A stretch of 64,000 bases of DNA from Chlorobaculum limnaeum. GTDB taxonomy: Bacteria; Bacteroidota; Chlorobiia; Chlorobiales; Chlorobiaceae. A program made the translations under genes and the position numbers. The DNA lies in the NCBI RefSeq assembly GCF_001747405.1, contig NZ_CP017305.1:1816001-1880000 (forward strand). The letters run 5' to 3'. The first letter of the stretch is position 1, and the number at the start of each line of letters is the position of its first letter. The notes under the pieces were generated by a model. The model did no database searches and was not told the origin of the DNA. It worked only from the letters and a program-made list of their open reading frames with translations. Positions 46,016 through 54,893 of the stretch are shown piece after piece.

Positions 46016-47218
46016 TTACAGCTTCAGCTCTTCCATGATCGTGCCCATGTCCTTGTCGCCTCGGCCTGAGAGGTTGACCACGATGATCGACTCTTTCGGC
46101 ATTTCGGAGGCTCGCTTCATCGCATAATGCACGGCGTGGGCCGATTCGAGGGCGCAGATGATTCCCTCGGTCTTGGCGAGAGCGTCGAGCGCCGCGAGCG
46201 CCTCCGAGTCCGTCGTCGAGGTGTAGCTGACCAGCCCGAGCTTCTGCAAATAGCAGTGCTCCGGGCCGACGCCGGGGTAGTCGAGGCCCGCTGAAATCGA
46301 GTGCGCCTCCTGCACCTGGCCGTGCTCGTCCTGCAAGAGCTTCATCATCGAACCGTGCAGCACGCCAATCGAGCCCTTGGAGAGCGAGGCCGCGTGCTTG
46401 CCTTCGAGTCCCTCTCCGGCGGCTTCCACGCCGATCAGCTCGACCTCTTTGGCGTCCGGCAAAAACTCGTAGAACATGCCGATTGCGTTGCTGCCACCGC
46501 CGACGCAGGCCACGACCACATCCGGCAGTCGCCCTGCCTGTTCGACCACCTGCTGGCGGGTTTCGCGCCCGATGACCGACTGAAAGTCGCGCACCATCAT
46601 CGGGTACGGGTGCATTCCGATGACCGAACCGACGATGTAGAAGGTATCTTCGGGATTGTTCATCCAGTCGCGGATTGCTTCGCTGGTGGCGTCCTTGAGC
46701 GTTCTGCTGCCCGCCGTGACCGGGCGCACCTCCGTGCCGAGCAGCTTCATGCGCGCGACGTTGGGTGCCTGGCGGCGGATGTCCTCCTCGCCCATGTAGA
46801 CGATGCAGTCGAGACCGAAAAGCGCGCAGACGGTGGCTGTCGCAACGCCGTGTTGGCCAGCGCCGGTTTCGGCGATGATGCGGCGCTTGCCCATCCGCCT
46901 GGCGAGCAGCACCTGGCCGAGGGCGTTGTTGATCTTGTGCGCGCCGGTATGGCAGAGGTCTTCGCGCTTGAGCCAGATTGCAGCCCCGCCCTGTTTTTCG
47001 CTCAGCCGCGCCGCGTGGTAAAGCGGCGTCGGGCGGCCAACGTAGTGGCGGAGCAGATTGTCGAATGTCTGGCGGAATTCCGGATCTTCCTTCGCCTTGA
47101 GGTACTCCTCTTCGAGATCGGCGGCGTTTTTGACCAGGGTTTCGGGAATGAATTTGCCTCCGAAGGTGCCGAAGTGGCCGAATTCGTCGGGTGCGGAGTA
47201 GGTAACCTTCTGCGTCAT
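46016..47218 (-). CDS. trpB: Tryptophan synthase beta chain
   Basis: 400 residues from the ATG at 47218. Joins indole to serine with PLP. The Schiff-base Lys is Lys95 in [14 protein letters not shown]; the phosphate-binding loop is [23 protein letters not shown] and [10 protein letters not shown] are intact. Four residues further upstream (MQRF) are in frame but the family starts here. trpA is not adjacent on either side, so the trp genes are dispersed. Confidence 0.97.
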   Translation of the reverse strand: MTQKVTYSAPDEFGHFGTFGGKFIPETLVKNAADLEEEYLKAKEDPEFRQTFDNLLRHYVGRPTPLYHAARLSEKQGGAAIWLKREDLCHTGAHKINNALGQVLLARRMGKRRIIAETGAGQHGVATATVCALFGLDCIVYMGEEDIRRQAPNVARMKLLGTEVRPVTAGSRTLKDATSEAIRDWMNNPEDTFYIVGSVIGMHPYPMMVRDFQSVIGRETRQQVVEQAGRLPDVVVACVGGGSNAIGMFYEFLPDAKEVELIGVEAAGEGLEGKHAASLSKGSIGVLHGSMMKLLQDEHGQVQEAHSISAGLDYPGVGPEHCYLQKLGLVSYTSTTDSEALAALDALAKTEGIICALESAHAVHYAMKRASEMPKESIIVVNLSGRGDKDMGTIMEELKL

Positions 47219-47526
47219 AAAGCGTTGCAAAGAGTTTTGGAGAGCGCCATTGTCCGCTTTCGAGCCGACAACCAGCGACCTCCTGTAGCTGTTGTGAATC
47301 GTTTGCCTGTTGCTGGTTGCGGTGTGCCAGCAGCCGGTGCAGGGAATTTGTCACAAAATATAGAAACCTTTCAGTCAATTATCCAGTTTCCGTGGCCATT
47401 CTGTTCTTGCTTCAGCAGCATGAGTTGTTCCGCCAGCTATCGATATAAGGAGAAAGGTTTCATATATTCATGTTTCGTTCTGGTTGAACAATTTTTCAGC
47501 GCCCGGAAACCCAGCATGATCTGCCC
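47219..47526. other. Divergent intergenic region trpB-lptD
   Basis: About 300 bases with the two promoters. An A/T-rich stretch near 47355-47395 and 47440-47490 is the likely promoter area. No tryptophan leader peptide or RNA switch was recognised. Confidence 0.4.
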
Positions 47527-50295
47527 GTGAAACTCACCAAGTCAATCAAACTCCTCTCTCTTTTGCTCCTCGTTCAGTCTTTGGAGGGCATAGCGCCATT
47601 GCGGGCGGGCGAAAGTGCGTCGAAACCGCAGAAAGAAAACGAGGCCACGACGCCCGACAGCCTGGCGCGGAAGCGCGACGATCTTGACTCTACCGTCGTC
47701 TATACGGCGCGGGATTCGCTGATCTACAACGTCAGCAAGCGCACCGCCGATCTTTTCGGCAAGGCGAAAGTCAACTACAAGGACAGCCGGATCGAAGGGC
47801 CGAGAATCACGGTCGAACAGGAAACCTCCACGGCGAATGCCAAAGCGTCGCGCGATTCGCTTGGCCGAGCCGCCGAACTTCCCGTTTACACGGACAATGC
47901 CGGGTCGTTCACCGCCGAAACGATGGCGTACAACTACAAGACAAGGATCGGCACGGCGTCGGATATTTCGTCGAAGGACGAACTGGGCATCTATTCGGGC
48001 AGGGATGTCAAGCGCATGCCCTCCGGTGAGCTCTATATCGAGGATGGCGTCTATACCACCTGTGATCTCGAAGAGCCGCACTACTGGTTTGAAGGTGAGC
48101 ACATGCGCATCATTCCGGACGACCGCCTGATTTCCCGTCCGTTCATCATGTACATTCATCCGGAGATATTCAACAAGCGCCTTCCTGTGCTGCCGGTCAT
48201 GTACTTGCCCTTCATGTCGGTGCCGATCTCCAACAAGCGGGCGTCGGGCTTTCTGTTTCCGAGGCTCGGCAGTGGCGGCGACATGGGCACCTACCTGTCG
48301 AATCTCGGCTATTTCTGGGCAATCAACGACTATGCCGATCTCCGGGTTGAAGGCGATCTTTCGTTCAACGGAAGCTGGCGGCTTGCCCAGCGGTTTCGGT
48401 ATCAAAACGGCGATCTTTACAGCGGCTCGATCACGGGGGAGTATGAAAAAATCATGCTGAACGATTCGGATGACCCCGATCACAGGCGTTATATCAACCG
48501 CGATTTAAGAATCGTTCACCATCAGCAGTTCGATCCTACCGCCAGGCTCGATGTTAATCTTCAGTATCTCGGTGGCGATCGCTATTACGACAACACCTCG
48601 ATCGATCTCGAAACGCTCGTTGCCGAGCAGGCAACCTCGTACGCTTCGTTTTCAAAATCGTGGGATGAGAACAACCGGGTGCTGATCGCCGGCTACCAGA
48701 AGGTGGACGATCTCTCGACCGACGAACTGACGCAAAAAGTTACGGCATCGCTCTACCAGAACCGCATCTATCCCTTCCGGCCAAGGCTCTCTTCATCGTC
48801 ATCGGAGTCATCTGGTTGGAGTTCGCGTCTGTTTGTACAGCCGACCCTGTCGGGCAGCGCTCTTTTCAACGAGGCCTGGGGGATCAAAACCGATTTCTAC
48901 GCGGGCAACGCCGGGCTGGAGCTGGGTTATCGGCACGATTTTTCTCCCGGATACCGTGCGTTGTTCACGCAGGGCATCAACGTGCAGGCGCTTGGCAAAA
49001 CGGCAAGCGAGCAGGATGATCTGAACGCCACCAGCATTCAGCTTCCTTTCAAAATCCAGAGTACGTTGTTCAAATACCTGCATCTGACTCCGGCGGTGAC
49101 ATTCACCCAGTACCGGGTCAACAGTACGGTCAGCAAGAGTTACGACAGCGTTGCCGACGAGGAGTTGACGACCACCATCGCCGATCCTGCCAGCTACGCC
49201 ACGACGGTCTTTTCGCTTGATGCCCAGACGCGCCTCTACGGCGTGATGAATACCGGTTTTCTCGACAAGCTCACCGGGCTGACCGCTATCCGCCACACCT
49301 TCATTCCGACCGTCTCCTTTATCTACAATCCCGATTACAGGGGAAGCGGTTACGATATTTACGACTCTTATTACGACCCGGTGGCGCTGACAAAGGTGCG
49401 GTACAACCGGTTCGGGGAGTCGCTCTACGCTGACGTGCCCGAAGAGCGCACCTTTGTCGGCCTCAGCCTCCAGAACCTTTTCCACGGCAAGTTCAGGAGC
49501 GGCGAGGCGTCGAGCGAGAGTGGCGACGGGCAGGGCGCTGGCTACGAAACGGCGCAACTGCTTTCGCTGACGGCGTCGTCCGGCTACAATTTCGCCGCCG
49601 ACGAGATGCCCATCGCGCCGCTGGTGCTGACGGCGTCGAGCAACGCCTTCGCTCCCTCGCTGATGTTCAGCGCAGGAGCGACCTATGACTTCTATACTTA
49701 CGATCCGGCGACCGGCGATGAAGACAATGGCTACAGGATCGACAAGCTTGCCATGGACGATGGCAAGGGATTGCTCCGTTTCGTCAACGGCTTCCTCAAC
49801 ATGAGCGTGAGCACGAGCGGCCACCTCCGCTCGCCGTTCGCCTCCGCCGATGAAAACGGCAGTACTGCGTCGCTGGTCAAAAACCGGTCGTTGCCGGTCG
49901 AGCAGGCGCTCTACAAAGAGCGGTTCCACAGCGATGAACTGACCAATTTCAGCGCATCGCTACCCTGGTCGCTGCGCATGTCGCTCTACCTGATCAGCGA
50001 CAAGAGCGATCCGCTCGATCCCTACTCCGCCACGCTGTTGAACTCGGCCGGGCGGCTCGCGCTTTCGCGGAACTGGCAGGTTGGCTTCAGCACCAGCTAT
50101 GATTTCAGGAACAACGAGTTCGTCTATCCCGCGCTCATGGTCTACAGGGATTTGCACGATTTCCAGTTCAGCGCGCAGTGGGTGCCAACGGGAGAGCACA
50201 AGGGCTATCTGTTCCAGATTGCCATGAAACCGTTTCACCTCAAGCAGCTCAAGCTGAAGGCGGGAAGCGGAAATATCGTCGCGCCTCTGGAGTAG
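47527..50295 (+). CDS. lptD: LPS-assembly protein LptD-like outer-membrane protein
   Basis: 922 residues; GTG start at 47527 and signal peptide (KLLSLLLLVQSLEGIAPLRA). An OstA/LptA-like beta-jellyroll follows (LIYNVSKRTADLFGKAKVNY, LYIEDGVYTTCDLEEPHYWF), then the LptD barrel with conserved VLPVMYLPFMSVPISNKRAS-type lead and many alternating-hydrophobic strands. LptD inserts lipopolysaccharide in the outer leaflet. It lacks the paired cysteines of E. coli LptD in the visible sequence except one (TCDLEE). Stands alone; its stop is 30 bp from the converging hydrolase gene. Confidence 0.85.
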   Translation: MKLTKSIKLLSLLLLVQSLEGIAPLRAGESASKPQKENEATTPDSLARKRDDLDSTVVYTARDSLIYNVSKRTADLFGKAKVNYKDSRIEGPRITVEQETSTANAKASRDSLGRAAELPVYTDNAGSFTAETMAYNYKTRIGTASDISSKDELGIYSGRDVKRMPSGELYIEDGVYTTCDLEEPHYWFEGEHMRIIPDDRLISRPFIMYIHPEIFNKRLPVLPVMYLPFMSVPISNKRASGFLFPRLGSGGDMGTYLSNLGYFWAINDYADLRVEGDLSFNGSWRLAQRFRYQNGDLYSGSITGEYEKIMLNDSDDPDHRRYINRDLRIVHHQQFDPTARLDVNLQYLGGDRYYDNTSIDLETLVAEQATSYASFSKSWDENNRVLIAGYQKVDDLSTDELTQKVTASLYQNRIYPFRPRLSSSSSESSGWSSRLFVQPTLSGSALFNEAWGIKTDFYAGNAGLELGYRHDFSPGYRALFTQGINVQALGKTASEQDDLNATSIQLPFKIQSTLFKYLHLTPAVTFTQYRVNSTVSKSYDSVADEELTTTIADPASYATTVFSLDAQTRLYGVMNTGFLDKLTGLTAIRHTFIPTVSFIYNPDYRGSGYDIYDSYYDPVALTKVRYNRFGESLYADVPEERTFVGLSLQNLFHGKFRSGEASSESGDGQGAGYETAQLLSLTASSGYNFAADEMPIAPLVLTASSNAFAPSLMFSAGATYDFYTYDPATGDEDNGYRIDKLAMDDGKGLLRFVNGFLNMSVSTSGHLRSPFASADENGSTASLVKNRSLPVEQALYKERFHSDELTNFSASLPWSLRMSLYLISDKSDPLDPYSATLLNSAGRLALSRNWQVGFSTSYDFRNNEFVYPALMVYRDLHDFQFSAQWVPTGEHKGYLFQIAMKPFHLKQLKLKAGSGNIVAPLE

Positions 50296-50324
50296 AGGGC
50301 GTCATCCGGCATGGCGCTCCGTCG

Positions 50325-51194
50325 TCAGTCGAGTTTTGCGAGAAGCTGCGCGAGCCGTGCGTTGAACGACTCGTGGGCGTCGTGATGGATGCAGTGCCCC
50401 GCTTTGGGAATGATGTACGCGCCCGCCTGCGGGAGCAGCTCCTGAAACTCCGGAATGATCTTGTGCGGCGGCAGGGCGGTATCTTCCGCGCCCCACAGCA
50501 GCCAGGCGTCGCCCTTGTAGTTGCAGGGCTTGATGCCGTCGAGCAGGAAATCGTGCGGCCGTTTCGATGGCGAAAGGTACGAGAACATCGCCCCGCGATC
50601 CTGCAACGGTCGTGAAAACAGGTTGATCAGGTTGAGATCGACCTTTTTCTGGTTGTAGTAGGTGGGGGTGAGGCTCTGGCTGACGCCGACGGGATTGGCG
50701 AAGGCTGCGAAGAGCATTTCGCCGATGAGCGGCGAGCCGACCAGGCCGAAGAAGATTTTGGCCACGCCGTCCATGCTGTCGCCGTAAAGGCCGGAGGGGT
50801 TGGCCAGAACGAGTGCGCGGACGCTTTCCGGATTGTGATGCGCGTAGATGATGCTGCTGGCCGCGCCCATCGAGTGACCCACCAGAATAATCTTGTCGAG
50901 CTTTTTCAGATGCATGAACGCCTTGATCTGCGCCGCGAAGAGCGCCAGGCTGTAGCGCACGTTGGGCTTGCCGGACTGGCCGAAGCCGATCAGGTCCATG
51001 GCGTAGACGCGGCGCCGGTCGTCGAAGGAGGGGATGTTGTCGCTCCAGTGCTCGATCATGCCGCCGTAGCCGTGGACGAAGAGCAGTGGCGTATCCTGCG
51101 ACTCAGCCGGGCCGTATTCGCGGTAGCGTATTTTCGCTTCGATCTCTTCGGAGAGTTGCCAGATGAACCAGCGGTCTTGCGATGGTGTTTTCAT
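50325..51194 (-). CDS. Alpha/beta hydrolase
   Basis: 289 residues from the ATG at 51194; the frame is open to a TTG at 51221. Catalytic Ser108 in the nucleophile elbow VGHSMGA, the HGYGG oxyanion loop at 41-45, Asp in [11 protein letters not shown] and His in [13 protein letters not shown] complete the triad. Resembles esterases and epoxide-hydrolase-like enzymes; substrate unknown. It is divergent from the Rrf2 regulator across about 150 bp and may be its target. Confidence 0.85.
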   Translation of the reverse strand: MKTPSQDRWFIWQLSEEIEAKIRYREYGPAESQDTPLLFVHGYGGMIEHWSDNIPSFDDRRRVYAMDLIGFGQSGKPNVRYSLALFAAQIKAFMHLKKLDKIILVGHSMGAASSIIYAHHNPESVRALVLANPSGLYGDSMDGVAKIFFGLVGSPLIGEMLFAAFANPVGVSQSLTPTYYNQKKVDLNLINLFSRPLQDRGAMFSYLSPSKRPHDFLLDGIKPCNYKGDAWLLWGAEDTALPPHKIIPEFQELLPQAGAYIIPKAGHCIHHDAHESFNARLAQLLAKLD

Positions 51195-51345
51195 GCGTCG
51201 GTTCGGAACTGTGCCGGTCAAAGGCGATTGATTGATGCAATGCTGATAAAATATAATCCGAACTCCGAAAGAATAAAGGTCGATCGGGAATTTCCTGAAA
51301 CAGGTGCAGGTTTATCCTGTTTTGCCATTCTTTCTCTTTTCGCTT

Positions 51346-51756
51346 ATGCTGCAAGTTTCCAGAAAATTCGAGTACGGCCTGCACGCCGTCACCTATCTCG
51401 CAATGAAAGGCCCGGAGCGGGTCGTGACGGTCAAGGAGCTGGCTGTCGAGATCGGCTTCTCCCAGGTTTTTCTCGCCAAGGCGATGCAGAGCCTGAACAA
51501 GGCGGGCATCACCCGCTCGGTGCAGGGGGTCAAGGGGGGCTACACGCTCGCCAAAGCGCCGGACGAGATTACCGTGGGCGACATCGGCGTGGCCATCGAG
51601 GGCGAGCCGCACCTGATGCGCTGCTCCGGCGATGATTGCCAGTGCGAGATCGAATCGAACTGCTCGCACAAGGGCTACATGTTCAGCCTACAGAAACGGA
51701 TCCATGACCTTCTGGCCGAAACCACCGTGACCATGCTCATCAACAAATACCGGTGA
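51346..51756 (+). CDS. Rrf2-family transcriptional regulator with Cys cluster
   Basis: 136 residues from the ATG at 51346 (LQVSRKFEYGLHAVTYLA). Winged-helix with the Rrf2 recognition region (IGFSQVFLAKAMQSLNKAGI) and wing (VKGGYTLAK). Cys93, Cys98, Cys100 and Cys106 lie in a C-x4-C-x-C-x5-C cluster, the place where IscR/NsrR bind an iron-sulfur cluster, so it may sense redox state, NO or Fe-S supply. No isc or suf gene is adjacent. It faces the alpha/beta hydrolase gene and precedes uvrA. Confidence 0.88.
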   Translation: MLQVSRKFEYGLHAVTYLAMKGPERVVTVKELAVEIGFSQVFLAKAMQSLNKAGITRSVQGVKGGYTLAKAPDEITVGDIGVAIEGEPHLMRCSGDDCQCEIESNCSHKGYMFSLQKRIHDLLAETTVTMLINKYR

Positions 51757-51915
51757 CCTTTCCTGATAGCGCAATTTTTCGACTTCCTGTTCCGCCGAAC
51801 CGGGATTGTTTCGTTTATTACATGACGGTCGCGCGAAGTAGCGGTGAGTTCGCCAATTTTCCTCCGTGCGCCTGAAGTCCGGTTATCCGTTTATCGCCTG
51901 TTATCGTCGCATTGT

Positions 51916-54792
51916 ATGTCATCCATTCAGAACCTTCGCCCTGACTCTCCGGAAACGAACGCTCTCCCCGCTCCGGATAACGGAAACGATTCCCGCCTGC
52001 CCGACATCGTGCTCGGTGGCGTTTCGACGCACAACCTCAAACATGTCACCGTCCGCATTCCGCGCAACCGCTTCGTCGTCCTGACCGGCCTGAGCGGCTC
52101 CGGCAAGTCGAGCCTCGCCTTCGACACGCTCTACGCCGAGGGACACCGCCGCTACGTCGAGTCGCTCTCCGCCTATGTGCGGCAGTTCCTCGAACGGATG
52201 CCCAAGCCGGAGATCGAGACGGTCGAGGGAATCGCCCCCGCCATCGCCATCGAGCAGAAGGCCTTGCCCAAAAATCCTCGCTCGACGGTCGGCACGGTGT
52301 CGGAGATTTACGACTACCTGCGCTTGCTCTACGCCCGCATCGGCAAGATCTATTCGCGCGACACCGGCGAGCTGGTGCTCAAGCACACGCCGGAGGATGT
52401 GAGCTTGCAGGCGCGATTCTTCGACGATGGCACTCGCTTTTACGTCGGCTTTCCATTTCCGAGCCATCACGATTCTGCCCATCACGACCGCACGGTGGCC
52501 GACGAGCTGAAGAATCTGCTCAAGAAAGGCTTTTTTCGTCTGCTGAAGGGTGAAACCGTCATCGATATTTCCGGCGAGAAGGAGCGGGCCGCGGTGGAGG
52601 CGATGAAGCGCGACGAGCTGCCGGAGCTGCTGGTGCTGGTTGACCGGTTCGTCGCCAAAAAGGACGAGAAGATCTACAGTCGCGTCGCGCAGGCCGCCGA
52701 GAGTTGCTTCTCGGAGTCGGGGGGCAACGCCATCATCCGCTTGGCGGGCGGCAAGGAGTTCCGCTTCAGCGACCGGCTGGAGCTGAACGGCGTGGTCTAT
52801 CAGGAGCCGTCGCCGCAGCTCTTCGCCTTCAACTCGCCCATCGGGGCTTGCACCGCCTGCCAAGGCTTCGGGCGCATCGCGGGCATCGACGAGGATGCGG
52901 TCGTGCCCGACAAGTCGCTCTCGCTGAAAGAGGGAGCCATCACCTGCTGGAACTCCGAGAAGTATTCGTGGTACCGCCAGCAGTTACTCAGGATCGCGCC
53001 CGATGTGGGCATTCCTGTCGATGTGCCCTACGAGAAGCTTGACCGCGTGCACCGCGAAATGCTCTGGAAGGGGATTCCCGAGCGGAGCTTCAAGGGGTTG
53101 TGGCCCTTTTTCGAGGAGATCGAGAAGGATGCGGGCTACAAGGTGCACTATCGCGTTTTCCTGAGCCGCTACCGGGGTTACGCCACCTGCCCGGAGTGCG
53201 AGGGGGCGCGGCTCAATCCCGACGCCTTGCAGGTGCGGGTCTCCGGCAAAAATATCGGCGAGGTGACGCGCATGACCATCGCCGACGCGCAGACCTTTTT
53301 CGCCGGACTCGAAATTTCGCCCTTCGACCGCTCGGTCGCCGACTCGGTGCTGCGGGAGATCAACAAGCGCGTCGGCTACCTGATGGATGTCGGCCTCGAC
53401 TACCTCACGCTCGACCGGCTGACCCACACCCTCTCTGGCGGCGAGTTCCAGCGCATCAACCTTTCGACCTCGATCGGCTCGCCCCTGGTTGGTGCGATTT
53501 ACATTCTTGACGAGCCGAGTATCGGCCTTCACCAGAGCGATTCGGCGCGCCTCGTGGCGCTGCTCAAGCGCTTGCGCGACCTCGGCAACACGGTGGTGGT
53601 GGTCGAGCACGACCGCGAAATCATCGAGGCCGCCGACGAGGTGATCGACCTCGGCCCGCGTGCCGGGCGCTTGGGCGGCGAGGTGGTCTTCCACGGCCCG
53701 CCCTCGGCGATGGCCGGAGCGGAGGGTTCGCTGACCGCCGACTACCTCAGTGGCCGCCGCCACATCGCCGTGCCGCAAGAGCGGCGCAAGCCGGACTTTT
53801 CGCGCTGCATCGAGATCACCGGCGCGATGCAGAACAACCTGCGCAACATCGACGTCAGGTTCCCGCTCGGCGTCATGACCTGCATCACCGGCGTGAGCGG
53901 CTCGGGCAAATCGACGCTCGTCAACGACATTCTCAAGCTCGGCATCATCCGCTCGAAGGAGGGGTCGCGGGAGAAGGTCGGCACGCACCGCGCCATTTCG
54001 GGCGTCGAGCTGATCGAGAAGGTCGAGCATGTCGATCAGTCGCCCATCGGCAAGTCGAGCCGCAGCAATCCGGCGACTTATCTCAAGATTTTCGACGACA
54101 TCCGCCAGCTCTTCGCAGCAACCCGCGAGAGCCGGTCGCGCGGCTGGAAGCCCGGCTACTTCTCGTTCAACATTCCTGGCGGGCGCTGTGAAACCTGCGC
54201 AGGCGAAGGCACGGTGAAGATCGAGATGCAGTTCCTCGCCGACATCGAGGCGGTCTGCGAGGAGTGCGGCGGCAAGCGCTACAAGCCCTCGACGCTCGAC
54301 GTGCACTACAACGGCCTTTCCATCGCCGAGGTGCTCGACTTGACTGTCGCCGAAGCGGTCGAGTTCTTCGGGCCGGAAAAAGCGATCCAGAAAAAGCTTC
54401 AGGTGTTGCAGGATGTCGGTCTCGAATATATCCGGCTCGGCCAGTCATCGAGCACGCTCTCCGGCGGCGAGGCGCAGCGGCTCAAGCTTGCGCACTTCAT
54501 CTCGCGCTCGGATGTGAGCAACACGCTTTTCATCTTCGACGAGCCGACCACCGGTCTGCACTTCGACGACATCGCCAAGCTGTTGCGCTGCTTCGAGGAG
54601 CTCCTGGCGCGCGGCAACACGCTGGTCATCATCGAGCACAACCCCGACATCATCAAGCAGGCCGACTGGATCATCGACCTCGGCCCCGGCGCCGGCGTCC
54701 GCGGCGGAGAAGTGGTGGCGGTAGGCACTCCTGAAGAGATCGCAGCCTGCGAAGCCTCGCTCACGGGCAGGCATTTGCGGGGGTATTTGTAA
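51916..54792 (+). CDS. uvrA: Excinuclease ABC subunit A
   Basis: 958 residues from the ATG at 51916; a longer GTG-initiated frame from 51844 adds residues with no family character. UvrA scans DNA for damage and loads UvrB. Two ABC ATPase halves: Walker A LTGLSGSGKSS and TGVSGSGKST, signatures LSGGEFQRINL and LSGGEAQRLKL, Walker B YILDEPSIGLH and FIFDEPTTGLH. The second zinc finger is complete (CETC...CEEC). The first retains only one pair (GACTACQGFG) with NGVVYQEPSPQ where the other pair normally is, a form found in the Bacteroidetes/Chlorobi lineage. Confidence 0.95.
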   Translation: MSSIQNLRPDSPETNALPAPDNGNDSRLPDIVLGGVSTHNLKHVTVRIPRNRFVVLTGLSGSGKSSLAFDTLYAEGHRRYVESLSAYVRQFLERMPKPEIETVEGIAPAIAIEQKALPKNPRSTVGTVSEIYDYLRLLYARIGKIYSRDTGELVLKHTPEDVSLQARFFDDGTRFYVGFPFPSHHDSAHHDRTVADELKNLLKKGFFRLLKGETVIDISGEKERAAVEAMKRDELPELLVLVDRFVAKKDEKIYSRVAQAAESCFSESGGNAIIRLAGGKEFRFSDRLELNGVVYQEPSPQLFAFNSPIGACTACQGFGRIAGIDEDAVVPDKSLSLKEGAITCWNSEKYSWYRQQLLRIAPDVGIPVDVPYEKLDRVHREMLWKGIPERSFKGLWPFFEEIEKDAGYKVHYRVFLSRYRGYATCPECEGARLNPDALQVRVSGKNIGEVTRMTIADAQTFFAGLEISPFDRSVADSVLREINKRVGYLMDVGLDYLTLDRLTHTLSGGEFQRINLSTSIGSPLVGAIYILDEPSIGLHQSDSARLVALLKRLRDLGNTVVVVEHDREIIEAADEVIDLGPRAGRLGGEVVFHGPPSAMAGAEGSLTADYLSGRRHIAVPQERRKPDFSRCIEITGAMQNNLRNIDVRFPLGVMTCITGVSGSGKSTLVNDILKLGIIRSKEGSREKVGTHRAISGVELIEKVEHVDQSPIGKSSRSNPATYLKIFDDIRQLFAATRESRSRGWKPGYFSFNIPGGRCETCAGEGTVKIEMQFLADIEAVCEECGGKRYKPSTLDVHYNGLSIAEVLDLTVAEAVEFFGPEKAIQKKLQVLQDVGLEYIRLGQSSSTLSGGEAQRLKLAHFISRSDVSNTLFIFDEPTTGLHFDDIAKLLRCFEELLARGNTLVIIEHNPDIIKQADWIIDLGPGAGVRGGEVVAVGTPEEIAACEASLTGRHLRGYL

Positions 54793-54814
54793 CGGTTCGA
54801 ACAGCTCAATGGTA

Positions 54815-54861
54815 ATAGGTCTTATAAGTCGTATAGGTCATATAGAACTTATACGACCTAT
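54815..54861. terminator. Likely bidirectional terminator between uvrA and the NRPS
   Basis: Arms ATAGGTCTTATAAGT (54815-54829) and ACTTATACGACCTAT (54847-54861) pair at 14 of 15 positions. It sits between two converging genes and contains further copies of TATAGGTC. A/T-rich but no clean T run. Confidence 0.65.
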
Positions 54862-54893
54862 AATGCTGAACCTGCGAAGAAAGAAAAACTCTC

